Of a stretch of 61,082 nt of DNA, positions 25,309 through 33,693 are shown piece after piece (the first letter of the stretch is position 1; each line of letters opens with the position of its first letter). The DNA is taken from the NCBI GenBank assembly GCA_013285855.1, contig JABDGW010000006.1, positions 1-61,082 of the forward strand, in the 5' to 3' direction. The position numbers and the translations under genes were made by a program. The notes beneath the pieces are model-generated. The model was given only the letters and a program-made list of their open reading frames with translations, made no database searches and had not been told where the DNA came from. The stretch is from Bacteroidota bacterium (GTDB taxonomy: Bacteria; Bacteroidota; Bacteroidia; Chitinophagales; Chitinophagaceae).

Positions 25309-25401
25309 GTTTTGATTTTAATTTGTGATGACTCAAATCGAAGAATTTAAATCTAAAATTATTTAGTTGTCATTTAAGAATCTGCGGAGAAAAAAGCTGT
25401 C

Positions 25402-25801
25402 TCACTCAGCCTGGAACATCCAGTGTTTACCATATTTATCTTCCAGTGAACCAAACCATCCAAAAATGCTTTGGTTAAAGGTTGTTCCACCTTACCACCG
25501 GTTGAGAGTTTATCAAAGAGTTTTCTTACTTCTTCTTCACCGGAGCAAATAAGAAGCAAGATAAATGGGTAGTGCCTTCAATGGGCTGGGTAGGAGCCAT
25601 ATCTGATGCGATAATTTCAATTGTATCGCTTTTTAAACGCGAGTGCATTACCTGGTTGTGCAGATGTTGCGGCATTTGATCTTTGGCTGGAGAATCGCCT
25701 GCCAATTGTGTAGACAGTTCGCCGCTGAAAATTTCTTTGTAAAAATTCATGGCTTCAGTGCATTTGCCGTAGAAGTTAAGATAGGGAATCAATGTTGCCA
25801 T
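25402..25801 (-). pseudogene. PhnB/VOC-family (glyoxalase-like) gene, broken by two frameshifts
   Basis: From ATG 25801: MATLIPYLNFYGKCTEAMNF, YKEIFSGEL and GTTHLS, the start of a PhnB/3-demethylubiquinone-9-methyltransferase-like VOC protein. The frame then shifts one base near 25557 to LLICSGEEEVRKLFDKLSTG and GKVEQPLTKAF, and shifts again near 25457 to GWFGSLEDKYGKHWMFQAE, ending at TGA 25402-25404. The second shift coincides with a run of five T that would need to be six. All three pieces are colinear and well conserved, so the gene is either freshly inactivated or carries sequencing deletions. Family members often bind or modify small molecules; the function here is unknown. Confidence 0.82.
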
Positions 25802-26009
25802 AGGTATAAATTTTAATTTACAACACAATTTATAGACAACATTCAATCTTATTGATTACAGCACCCGCAACCTTTGAAGCAATTTTTTTTATATTATTAA
25901 TTAATCTACATTGTAACAATTTTAGTGAATACATTCATATCCTTTGATTGCCGCTAACCAATTCTTAAAAGCATTCTTGATTCTATTTATTAACATTAAA
26001 TCTTCTGAA

Positions 26010-26534
26010 ATGAAAAATTTATTTCTTTTTCTTTTAGTGACTTTTCTGTATGCCGCCTGTACAGGAACTACTTCTACTACTAATTCAGGCAGTGCAGATA
26101 GTTCATCAATGTCTTTTCCTTATACTGCAGGCTATTCTTCAAAGTTTTCCATTGGCTCAGACAGCAGTGCTATTAATGTATTAAACAACTATAAGGCGTG
26201 GGAAAATGGTGATATGGAAGGATTAAAAAATACGCTGTCAGATTCACTTTACCTGCATTTTCCCGATGGAGGTGAGTTCAAGGGCACAAGAGATTCTGCA
26301 ATGAAAATGGCTGCCATGTACAGGGATAGTATTTCTAAGGTTGAAATAAAAGTGGACGCATGGATTCCTTTGCATGCCAAGGATAAAAATACAAATTGGG
26401 TTTGTGTATGGTACACCGAAATTGATACCCATACAAATGGTAAAGTAGATTCAGCCTATTATGAAGATGATAATATGCTTGATGAAAACGGGAAGATTGC
26501 ATATAGCGATTCTCATAAACGGGTTTTAAAATAG
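26010..26534 (+). CDS. SnoaL/NTF2-like lipoprotein
   Basis: A 174-residue lipoprotein from ATG 26010 (MKNLFLFLLVTFLYAAC, Cys17); the open frame begins 22 codons earlier at 25944, but that would bury the signal peptide. After a Ser/Thr linker comes an NTF2-like domain: VLNNYKAWENGDMEGLKNTL, LYLHFPDGGEFKGTRDSAM and VDAWIPLHAKDKNTNWVCVWYTEIDTHTNG (in parts), the typical cone fold of SnoaL-like proteins. Ligand or reaction unknown. It is closed by a good terminator. Confidence 0.85.
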   Translation: MKNLFLFLLVTFLYAACTGTTSTTNSGSADSSSMSFPYTAGYSSKFSIGSDSSAINVLNNYKAWENGDMEGLKNTLSDSLYLHFPDGGEFKGTRDSAMKMAAMYRDSISKVEIKVDAWIPLHAKDKNTNWVCVWYTEIDTHTNGKVDSAYYEDDNMLDENGKIAYSDSHKRVLK

Positions 26535-26560
26535 CCGGGATTTATCCACTTAGTTTAAAA

Positions 26561-26590
26561 GACTGTCTCAAATAAGAGCAGTCCTTTTTA
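26561..26590 (+). terminator. intrinsic terminator
   Basis: GACTGTCTC (26561-26569) pairs with GAGCAGTC (26576-26583) with one bulged T, followed by CTTTTTATTT. It lies 27 bases after the stop of the SnoaL-like gene. Confidence 0.75.
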
Positions 26591-26736
26591 TTTCCTTCTT
26601 CGCAATGTGCTCCCACCCTTAAACATTCTCGCAGGTTTGATAAAATAAGTTTTAAGCTTTCTTTTGTTGTTTCTTGAAAATCAAAAAAAGCAGATTCACG
26701 ATCAGACAAACAACACCAACAAAACAGGAACAGTAT

Positions 26737-27543
26737 TTACTGCTTAATGAATTTTCCGGTAAGAAAACTTTTATCCGGCATTAATAGCGTTAGCTTGTAA
26801 ACACCTGCCGCGAGTTTGCTTATATCTATGCGTTGCTCAACAGAACCCTTTCCTGTGCAGGTTACAGATTGCTGCTGTACCATTTTGCCGGCAAGATCAT
26901 ACACCATTATTGTAAGATTGCCGCTTTGCTTTGGAGATACATCTATCCATAGCTTGTTTGTTGCGGGAACAGGATACATTTTAAAAGGAAGAAGTCCGTA
27001 CCCTTTTATAGCAACAATATTTGAATATGCAAAGCTTGTATCACTATTGTGTTGCTTGATCCGGTAATAAGAAAGACCGTTGTAATCATTACCATCAGGC
27101 AGATGATAATTTATTTTAAAATTGGTTGCCTTGGAAACTGTTGCAAAATTTACAGAAGAAAAATGAAGCGAATCTCCCAACGATCTCTCCACTTCAAAAC
27201 CTGCTGCATAGTAAGCATATTTTGTTTCCCAATTCAGGGTTGCAGTTACATTATTTGCCCGCTCTGCACTAAGCACCAAAGTTGCTTTCAGTTTTTTAAA
27301 GTGTGCGCAGGCGGCATTTTCATGATTTTCGAAAGTAATAGGATTAAGAGAAACAGTAAAAGGTTTCAGAAGGTCAATATGTACAGGTACAAACAGGCTT
27401 TCAACAGGCGTTATATGCACCATGGGTATTTGCAACAATGGAGCTTTTTTTGCAACCGGGTTGCCCACCTGCAACTGTGCAAATGAAATCTCTGTAAAGC
27501 TGGTAAGCAACAAAACATATAGAAAAAAATATTTTTTCATCAT
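26737..27543 (-). CDS. secreted protein with T9SS sorting domain
   Basis: A protein of 268 residues from ATG 27543 (or 267 from the adjacent ATG 27540): MMKKYFFLYVLLLTSFTEISFAQ is a clear signal peptide. Residues about 80-180 resemble a fibronectin-III-like sandwich (TATLNWETKYAYYAAGFEVE, then LSYYRIKQHNSDTSFAYSN), as in many T9SS cargo proteins. The C-terminus is a type A sorting domain (FKMYPVPATNKLWIDVSP ... LAAGVYKLTLL). The first 80 residues are low in motifs and Pro/Val-rich. It follows the exported Hcp-like gene by 41 bases on the same strand, so the two are probably co-transcribed. Longer upstream ATGs would overlap that gene. Confidence 0.82.
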   Translation of the reverse strand: MMKKYFFLYVLLLTSFTEISFAQLQVGNPVAKKAPLLQIPMVHITPVESLFVPVHIDLLKPFTVSLNPITFENHENAACAHFKKLKATLVLSAERANNVTATLNWETKYAYYAAGFEVERSLGDSLHFSSVNFATVSKATNFKINYHLPDGNDYNGLSYYRIKQHNSDTSFAYSNIVAIKGYGLLPFKMYPVPATNKLWIDVSPKQSGNLTIMVYDLAGKMVQQQSVTCTGKGSVEQRIDISKLAAGVYKLTLLMPDKSFLTGKFIKQ

Positions 27544-27584
27544 CTTAATTTTATTATAAATGAAACAACTGTTTGTGTCACTCA

Positions 27585-28121
27585 TTAATAATAAAGCCAT
27601 TCTACATTATTAAGAATATCCCAACCGTATGATGATTTTGCGCCGGCAGTTCCATCGCTTTTTATCACCGTGTTCTGCCATGCTATTTTCTCTGGAGAAA
27701 AGGAAATGGAAATGGTTGGAATTTCGTTTGAGCCTGACTCCTGAAGGGTTTCCACCGAAACATTTTCCAGGTGCATCTTATAATATTCAACCGGAGTTGT
27801 TCCTGCTTTTACGTAAGTAATATCTACTGATGTGAGCTTCGTTCCATTAACCAATAGTTTCTTGAAAGTTGTAACAGCAGCATTTAGCGACATCAAAACA
27901 TTGAGGTCCGAAAAAGTGGCTCTGCCACACCCAACGCACAAGTTTTCTCCCTGTGAATAAGAATATATATCAATCTCACCAACATGTCCTGCTACTGTGG
28001 AACCGCCATTTAATTTCGTAGTTCCATTCATTGCTTTCATCACAACGTATGTTTGCGCAAATACGCTGCTGCAGGTAAACATGAATGCTACAGCAAAAAA
28101 AAGATGTGTAATTTTTCTCAT
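27585..28121 (-). CDS. exported Hcp-like (T6SS tube-fold) protein
   Basis: A 178-residue protein with signal peptide 1-22 (ending SVFAQ) and an Hcp1/DUF796-type domain: YVVMKAMNGTTKLNG at the start, GEIDIYSYSQGENL, LNVLMSLNAAVTTFKKLLVNG, VDITYVKAG-TTPVEYYKMHLENVSVETL and EIPTISISFSPEKIAWQ. The order matches Hcp, which forms hexameric rings in type VI secretion tubes. A Sec signal is incompatible with a classic cytoplasm-assembled T6SS tube, and no T6SS genes are nearby. It also has a CVGC motif (about residues 62-65) in the region between the first strands. More likely it is a periplasmic or extracellular Hcp-fold protein, possibly linked to the T9SS cargo downstream. Confidence 0.78.
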   Translation of the reverse strand: MRKITHLFFAVAFMFTCSSVFAQTYVVMKAMNGTTKLNGGSTVAGHVGEIDIYSYSQGENLCVGCGRATFSDLNVLMSLNAAVTTFKKLLVNGTKLTSVDITYVKAGTTPVEYYKMHLENVSVETLQESGSNEIPTISISFSPEKIAWQNTVIKSDGTAGAKSSYGWDILNNVEWLYY

Positions 28122-28390
28122 GGAATTTGTTTTAAATGATAATCACATATCCAAAACGGTACTTGCTTATTGCATTGCTGAATGATTGGAGTGAATTTGA
28201 CAAGCGGGTACAATTTGGACAGATAAATTGGTTTGTAAATTACCTATTATAAAGAATATGATAAAATAAATATCAAGCTGATTTTTTTCCGGCCCGGCAG
28301 TCTGTAATAAACAAGCAGCTAAAAAAAGTTCGCCGCAGAAGGTAAAAGATAATGTTTAACTGCGACCTTAATACTCACCTTTATCCCAAC

Positions 28391-28828
28391 TTATTTTTTA
28401 AGATTATATGAAATTTTTGATTTTGTATCAATACCAAAAGTTTCTTCTACCAGTGTACTGCTGTTTGGAGATACATCTATTAATGAAACATAGTTAGATC
28501 CAAGCTCACCTGAGTTATTAACCGTAACTAAAGTATCGTTTATAAGATTGTATTTGGTTGTGTCGTATGTATCAATATGTTGTTGCTGATTAATATAAAA
28601 AATAATTTCACCTTTTGTTGAAAGGTCAATATAATCGGTTGCTGCGGCGTTATATGTACTGTCCCACGTTAAACCAATGGGGAATAGATACGATTGTGTA
28701 TTGATAGATGCCACAGACCATTTACTATAAACTCCGGTTGAGCCGCAATTAGTTTCAACTCTTTTTGTGCAGGATTCGATGCTTAGAATAGCGGCAAAGG
28801 TTAACAATAGAAACAAACATAATTTCAT
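28391..28828 (-). CDS. lipocalin-like lipoprotein
   Basis: A 145-residue lipoprotein: hydrophobic N-terminus with lipobox SIESC (Cys20). The mature part starts with KWSVASI and contains a strand-rich pattern (DYIDLSTKGEIIFYINQQQ, KYNLINDTLVTVNNSG, SYNLKK) like the small lipocalin-like proteins of Bacteroidota, but I see no diagnostic motif. The ligand is unknown. The 269-base gap upstream toward the Hcp-like gene has no other gene. Confidence 0.7.
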   Translation of the reverse strand: MKLCLFLLLTFAAILSIESCTKRVETNCGSTGVYSKWSVASINTQSYLFPIGLTWDSTYNAAATDYIDLSTKGEIIFYINQQQHIDTYDTTKYNLINDTLVTVNNSGELGSNYVSLIDVSPNSSTLVEETFGIDTKSKISYNLKK

Positions 28829-29057
28829 AATTGTTTTTGCTTGAATGACGCAATTGCATAAGCGAACGTTGTAAAGTAAAAAAAAATTAACAAACGGGTT
28901 AACCAGTGCAAAAAAACAAAATTAATATGCAGTAGACTTATAACCGCAATTATAGGCTTTCGAACATTGAGAATTAATTAATTCTGCGTTTCTTGCCTTC
29001 AATTTAAAAGCCATGCACAAAAAAAGATGGCATGTACTTTATCACCAATTAGCAATA

Positions 29058-29348
29058 CTAATATCTTCTATTAAAATCAGTTCTTGGCTTATAATTACTA
29101 TTTCCTGATTTCTCTTCTGCTTTCTGTACAGAAATTTGCTTGCCCTTCATTTTTATGCCATGCAGTAGCTGCATTGTTTCCATAGCTTCAGTGTTGTCTG
29201 GCATCTCAATAAAACCAAATCCTTTGCTTTTCCCTGTTACCCGGTCTGTTACAAATTTTGCTGAAGTAACTGCACCGTACAATTCAAACATATCTCTTAA
29301 ATCTGCATCATCAAAATCATTCGGAAATCCTGCAACAAATAACTTCAT
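29058..29348 (-). CDS. RRM RNA-binding protein
   Basis: A 96-residue protein consisting of one RNA-recognition motif: RNP2 is KLFVAGFP at the N-terminus and RNP1 is SKGFGFIEM in the middle, with DADLRDMFELYGAVTSAKFV between them and a short basic, Asn/Arg-rich tail (NSNYKPRTDFNRRY). Bacterial RRM proteins of this size (the Rbp group) bind single-stranded RNA in the cytoplasm and are often cold- or stress-induced. ATG 29348 puts the RNP2 strand at residue 2, as in the family; ATG 29375 adds nine hydrophobic residues and is unlikely. Confidence 0.9.
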   Translation of the reverse strand: MKLFVAGFPNDFDDADLRDMFELYGAVTSAKFVTDRVTGKSKGFGFIEMPDNTEAMETMQLLHGIKMKGKQISVQKAEEKSGNSNYKPRTDFNRRY

Positions 29349-29623
29349 GTAAATATTTTCAACAAAAATAAGCATTAGGCAGGCGCAACGTAATTTAAGT
29401 TATCAGCAGTATGTTTTTTTCTTTCTCTATGGGCAAAGCCTTTATTGTACAGCAGTGTACAATTATACCCCGTGCAGAGAAGAAAAAAAGGATTTATGAT
29501 CTGTAAAACAACATCTGTAAGAAATCAATATTCTCAACTGTCAAATTACAATTAAAAAAACTATAATAAATTACATTTATTTAAATGGTTGTTCTTATTA
29601 TACAGACCTTTTAAAAATTAACT

Positions 29624-30472
29624 ATGGCTGCAAACACATTCACGCAGGCTGAGAAAGCAAAACTGTTTTATGATCTGCATCATTTAGGTAAGCTATTAAT
29701 ATTGCCAAACATTTGGGATGTATTAGGCGCAAAACTTTTACAGGATTTAGGTTATCCTGCTATTGCTACCGCGAGTGCATCAGTGGCTTATTCAAATGGT
29801 TATAATGATGGAGAAAATATTTCATTTACCGAGGTGTTGTTTATCCTTAAAAAAATTACAGCAAGTGTAAATGTTCCGGTAACAGCAGACATTGAAAGTG
29901 GTTATACAGATAATGAAATGGAGTTAGAACAAAATATTCGCCAGCTTATTGAAACAGGAATTGTTGGCATTAACATAGAAGATACAGACAAAAAAACAAA
30001 AACCTTATTACCGGCAGAAGTACAATGTGCAAAAATAAAACTGATTAAAAAAGTTTCAGCGGAAATGAATGCGCCATTGTTTATCAACGCACGAACAGAT
30101 TGTTTTATTCATGATAAAATTTTTGATTCCCCGCAATCAAGATTGGAAGAAACAATAAAACGCGGCATTGCTTATAAAGCTGCTGGTGCTGATTGTTTTT
30201 ATCCCATACTATTTCAGAAAGAAGATGAGATAAAAGCAATTGTTGAAGAGGTTGATATGCCGGTAAACATTATACCTGTTCCAGGAATTCCATCGTTAAA
30301 TGTATTAGAGGAAATTGGTGTGGCAAGAGTAAGCCTGGGGCCTTCATTTTTAAAATATGCGGTTAAGGCGATGAAAGATCTGGCAATAAAACTACAAAGC
30401 CACGAGGGATTGGAAGACATAACCACAAATGATATTACCAGCGAATATCTTAAACATTTAGTAACGAAGTAA
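29624..30472 (+). CDS. isocitrate lyase / PEP-mutase family enzyme
   Basis: A 282-residue TIM-barrel protein of the PEP mutase/isocitrate lyase superfamily, which cleaves or forms C-C and P-C bonds next to a carboxylate using Mg2+. Family blocks: ILPNIWDVLGAKLLQDLGYPAIATASASVA, VPVTADIESGYTD (Mg-binding Asp/Glu), GIVGINIEDT, PLFINARTDCF, and late VNIIPVPGIPSLNVLEEIGVARVSLGPSFL (in pieces). It lacks the KKCGH-type catalytic motif of true isocitrate lyases, so it belongs to the broad 'PEP phosphonomutase-like' group; the substrate is unknown. It is a single gene with promoter-like AT-rich sequence upstream. Confidence 0.88.
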   Translation: MAANTFTQAEKAKLFYDLHHLGKLLILPNIWDVLGAKLLQDLGYPAIATASASVAYSNGYNDGENISFTEVLFILKKITASVNVPVTADIESGYTDNEMELEQNIRQLIETGIVGINIEDTDKKTKTLLPAEVQCAKIKLIKKVSAEMNAPLFINARTDCFIHDKIFDSPQSRLEETIKRGIAYKAAGADCFYPILFQKEDEIKAIVEEVDMPVNIIPVPGIPSLNVLEEIGVARVSLGPSFLKYAVKAMKDLAIKLQSHEGLEDITTNDITSEYLKHLVTK

Positions 30473-30696
30473 CCTTTATATATTTTTTGTATTGAACGTT
30501 GCAAAGCCAATGAAAAGTTATTTGTAAATATAAAACCAAACGTTATTATCAAATGATGCTATACTAACAGTGCTGTTTAAATGTAAAATGTTTAGTTATC
30601 CTTCACCACAACTTTACCGACTAACAGGCATTATATAATTTTCTATGCTGCTGCTTATAATCACTTATCTTACTTCAGTTAAATAAATAACTGCTT

Positions 30697-32334
30697 ATGA
30701 AAAAATATACACTTATTACAACGCTTCTGTTTGCGTACATAATGCCTGCATCTTATGCACAGAATATTGAAATTTTAAAAGAGCTGAATAGTACGGGCAC
30801 CGGTAACTCATATCCATTTGATTTTACGATTGCAAATCAAAAATTATTTTTCATTGCAGCTGGTAATTCAGGCTCATATTCTCTTTGGATAACAAAGGGC
30901 ACCAGTGCAAGTACAAAAACAATCAGTCCCACTACAGGTACAATAAATAATATTCCTGACATTGTTTCTTATAATAACAATATATATTTTGCTTATGATG
31001 ATGGTGTTCACGGGAATGAACTTTGGATAAGCGACGGAACGGTGGCAGGCACTGTACTTTTTAAAGATCTTTATGCGGGTAGCACGGGCTCTTACCCGCA
31101 GGCTTTTACCGTTGCCAACAACAAGCTTTTTTTTATGGCAAGCGGTGTTGATGGTGAAAGAAGGCTTTATGTTTCTGATGGAACAAAAGGGGGAACAAAG
31201 ATCATTAAAAATTATTTTATCAGCCTGTTTAATGGCATGTCAGATTTCGCTGTTCTTAATAATGATATTTATTTCAATAGCGATAATGGTACAGGATCAG
31301 GAACAGGCTTATGGAAAAGCAATGGCAGTCTTAGCGGTACTGTACTTGTAAAACCGGATATTTTTCCCGGCACTACAGGCGGCAATTATGCTGTGCTGAA
31401 CAACAAGCTTTATTTTAGTGCATTTGATTATACAAACGGCAGTGAGTTATGGGTTAGCAATGGCACTAACGCAGGTACGCATATCGTAAAAAATTTAAGT
31501 GCAGACGGCAGTGGTATACTTGGCAACGGTGCTCCGCAAAATTTAAAAGTGTATAACAATAAAATTTATTTTCAAGCAAAAGATGATGCACATGGCAATG
31601 AGTTGTTTGTAACAGACGGAACAAAAGCAGGTACGCAATTGGTTAAAGATATAGTGCCCGGAACAGATGGAAGCCTTCCCTATGTAAGTATAGTTTATAA
31701 AAATCTTTTGTATTTTTTTTGCTATGCTACAGATGAATTATGGAAAACAGACGGTACTGCAGCAGGCACCAAATTAGTTAAAGACGGTCTGGCCGATGCT
31801 AGAATTACTGCTGTATGGAATAACAAACTATACTTTATTGTGAACAGCGATTATGCTGTGTGGCAAAGTGATGGAAGCAATGCAGGTACTGTACCTGTTG
31901 CACTTCAAAATACGGCTAACCCCGTTTACAGTTTGAATAGTGATTTTAGATTTTTAGTATATAAAGGAGATCTTTATTTTTCCGGCAATTGCAGCGTTAT
32001 AACTTCAGGGTACGAGCCCTGTAAGCTTAATGCAACACCATCACCACTGGCTGCATTTTCATTTACAGATCAGGTGGAACAAAAATTAAAACCTGAAAAT
32101 ACCGACAATATAACTGCCTTATACAATGCAGGTAACAAACAAATTATCATTAATAATAAAAATCAGATCAGCTTCACATGGCAATTGGTTTCAATAAATG
32201 GAAATTTTATAAGCAAGGGAAAGTCTTCCAATACAATTACCAGTATACCGGCAGAAAATATTGCAGCAGGAACATATATTCTTATTTGTACATCCGCTTT
32301 TAAAGCAGAAAAGATCAGGCTTGGAATATTATAA
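30697..32334 (+). CDS. secreted ELWxxDGT-repeat protein with T9SS-type C-terminus
   Basis: A 545-residue protein: signal peptide 1-21 (ASYAQ), then about eight repeats of the ELWxxDGT type. Copies include NELWISDGTVAGT, RRLYVSDGTKGGT, GLWKSNGSLSGT, SELWVSNGTNAGT, NELFVTDGTKAGT, DELWKTDGTAAGT and AVWQSDGSNAGT, spaced about 45-60 residues and separated by 'NNKLYF' strands. This is the TIGR04534-type beta-propeller-like repeat found on Bacteroidota surface proteins. The C-terminal 70 residues (ITALYNAGNKQIIINNKNQI to AAGTYILICTSAFKAEKIRLGI) look like a divergent type A sorting domain. The role is probably cell-surface display or adhesion. Confidence 0.9.
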   Translation: MKKYTLITTLLFAYIMPASYAQNIEILKELNSTGTGNSYPFDFTIANQKLFFIAAGNSGSYSLWITKGTSASTKTISPTTGTINNIPDIVSYNNNIYFAYDDGVHGNELWISDGTVAGTVLFKDLYAGSTGSYPQAFTVANNKLFFMASGVDGERRLYVSDGTKGGTKIIKNYFISLFNGMSDFAVLNNDIYFNSDNGTGSGTGLWKSNGSLSGTVLVKPDIFPGTTGGNYAVLNNKLYFSAFDYTNGSELWVSNGTNAGTHIVKNLSADGSGILGNGAPQNLKVYNNKIYFQAKDDAHGNELFVTDGTKAGTQLVKDIVPGTDGSLPYVSIVYKNLLYFFCYATDELWKTDGTAAGTKLVKDGLADARITAVWNNKLYFIVNSDYAVWQSDGSNAGTVPVALQNTANPVYSLNSDFRFLVYKGDLYFSGNCSVITSGYEPCKLNATPSPLAAFSFTDQVEQKLKPENTDNITALYNAGNKQIIINNKNQISFTWQLVSINGNFISKGKSSNTITSIPAENIAAGTYILICTSAFKAEKIRLGIL

Positions 32335-32415
32335 CAGGTTTGAATAAACTGTCAGCTTATTTAATATAACAAACACCATGAACAAAGGATTTTTTTCGTC
32401 TCTTGCAGCAAATCT

Positions 32416-32423
32416 TAGATTTG
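32416..32423 (+). promoter_or_regulatory. -7 box upstream of the 23-residue-repeat gene
   Basis: TAGATTTG matches TAnnTTTG and lies 16 bases before ATG 32440. It is embedded in the palindrome GCAAATCTTAGATTTGC (arms GCAAATC/GATTTGC), which could be an operator. No clean -33 TTTG is seen. Confidence 0.4.
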
Positions 32424-32439
32424 CAACAACAAGGGCGAT

Positions 32440-33126
32440 ATGAAAAAGATTTTCTTAATTACAACGCTGTCATTTTTGTTTTTTAATGGAATTTCCCAAC
32501 ACCTAAGCCAGGTTACTTTTTCCTACGGATCTAATTTTTTGTGGTTCTCTGTAATAACAAGTCAAAATGTTTTGGTAAGAATCTCTGATGATGGAAGGAT
32601 AATTGAATCTGGTACAGAAGAACAGTCTCTTTATGATAGAAATTATTTCGCTCAAAAATTACAACCTTATTTGGGACGGATAGTTTATTATGGAAAAGAA
32701 TCTGACTCTGCTTTCACGGGTAAAATAAAAAGCATTGGCACATGTTTTTTTTCTTATTATCCTTCAAATGATTATCCTGAAAAAATTGGTAAAATAAAAT
32801 CTGCAGGCAGCCTGTTGTTTGATTATTACAGAAAATTTGATGATGCTTTATCTGCAGGGAAAATAAAAAGTATTGGCATTAACAACGTTGCTTATTTTTC
32901 TTCGTTTGATAACGAAGCATTTAAAGGTAAATTGAAAACGGTTGGAAACACTTCCATCACATATTATTCTTCTTTTGATGATGCATTAATAAAAGGCAAA
33001 TTGAAAAGTATTGGTTTATATCACTATGCATGGTATGGATCACTGGACAGAAGAGAATTCAACGGTGCTCTAAAATCAGGTACCAGGCGGCAATTGATTA
33101 ACGGTATTACTTATATACTCCAATAG
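32440..33126 (+). CDS. secreted protein with tandem 23-residue GKIKSIG repeats
   Basis: A 228-residue protein with a signal peptide (about 1-19, NGISQ). Residues about 92-210 are five exact-length 23-residue tandem repeats with consensus GK(I/L)KS(I/A)G-x5-YY-x-SFD-x4-(k), for example GKIKSIGINNVAYFSSFDNE followed by AFK. They are preceded by a divergent unit (GRIVYYGKESDSAFT) and capped by GALKSG. Period 23 with one short strand pair per unit suggests a beta-solenoid or hairpin stack. MORN repeats also have 23 residues, but their YxGxxxxGxxxG consensus is not present. I do not recognise the family; it is likely periplasmic or on the surface. Confidence 0.75.
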   Translation: MKKIFLITTLSFLFFNGISQHLSQVTFSYGSNFLWFSVITSQNVLVRISDDGRIIESGTEEQSLYDRNYFAQKLQPYLGRIVYYGKESDSAFTGKIKSIGTCFFSYYPSNDYPEKIGKIKSAGSLLFDYYRKFDDALSAGKIKSIGINNVAYFSSFDNEAFKGKLKTVGNTSITYYSSFDDALIKGKLKSIGLYHYAWYGSLDRREFNGALKSGTRRQLINGITYILQ

Positions 33127-33170
33127 TTTGTTGCAGTATGTAAAGAAAATGTTTGATGTATTGCTTAATC

Positions 33171-33184
33171 TTGACCTACATCAA
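33171..33184 (+). promoter_or_regulatory. CRP/FNR-like palindrome
   Basis: TTGACCTACATCAA (TTGA-N6-TCAA) resembles an FNR/CRP-type site with one mismatch to TTGAT-N4-ATCAA. A TAGATTTG -7-like box (33200-33207) follows 15 bases later, so an activator at this place could drive the small gene at 33371. Confidence 0.4.
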
Positions 33185-33322
33185 ACTATAAACAAATTTT
33201 AGATTTGTATAAAAAACAACTATAAAAAATCAATATCAATTGCAGTTTCATTTGAATTAATTTCCTGCTCAGCTATATAAATATTTCATAGTTTTTTAGA
33301 AACGCTAATTCTGGTACGATTT

Positions 33323-33340
33323 TTTACTATAAATAGTAAA
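33323..33340 (+). promoter_or_regulatory. palindromic operator candidate
   Basis: TTTACTAT-AA-ATAGTAAA has perfect 8-bp arms with a 2-base centre, 30 bases before ATG 33371. The symmetry and position suit a repressor or activator site for the small membrane protein gene. Confidence 0.4.
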
Positions 33341-33370
33341 CAAAATTTCAAACAATTAAAATTTCTAACT

Positions 33371-33544
33371 ATGAAAGGTGGAATTATTTTAGCAACTCTG
33401 GCAGCATTTGCTTATTATAAATATTCTAAATTAAGCGAAAACAAAAAACGTGACCTCGTAAACAATTTAAAACAAAGGGGCCAAAAACTTTATGATCAAT
33501 ACATACCCGAAAATGTGAAAAATAAGTTTGCGGAAAATGCTTAA
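33371..33544 (+). CDS. small YtxH-like membrane protein (57 aa)
   Basis: A 57-residue frame with a hydrophobic N-terminal helix (MKGGIILATLAAFAYYKYSK) followed by a charged helix (LSENKKRDLVNNLKQRGQKL, then YDQYIPENVKNKFAENA). This is the layout of small YtxH/DUF-type stress proteins: one membrane anchor plus a cytoplasmic amphipathic helix. It is flanked upstream by a palindromic operator and a CRP/FNR-like site and downstream by an intrinsic terminator, which strongly supports a real, regulated single-gene unit. Confidence 0.75.
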   Translation: MKGGIILATLAAFAYYKYSKLSENKKRDLVNNLKQRGQKLYDQYIPENVKNKFAENA

Positions 33545-33563
33545 TCAAATATTTTTTATATTA

Positions 33564-33592
33564 AAACACTGTTGAAAAACGGTGTTTTTTTT
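33564..33592 (+). terminator. intrinsic terminator
   Basis: AACACTGTT (33565-33573) pairs with AACGGTGTT (33578-33586), with one G-T pair, followed by a run of T. It lies 20 bases after the stop of the 57-residue protein. Confidence 0.8.
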
Positions 33593-33693
33593 GCTTAGTG
33601 AAATATAATAAACCCGCATCTTCAATGCCATGCCGGCGGTTATGGTAAAGACAATGTTTGGTATAGCTTCCACCGTAATCAAAATGAGAGACC

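Noticed and set aside
27585..28121. Part of a type VI secretion cluster
   Set aside because: No other T6SS component is present and the protein carries a Sec signal peptide.
32440..33126. MORN-repeat protein
   Set aside because: The 23-residue period fits, but the MORN consensus with its YxGxxxxGxxxG pattern is absent.
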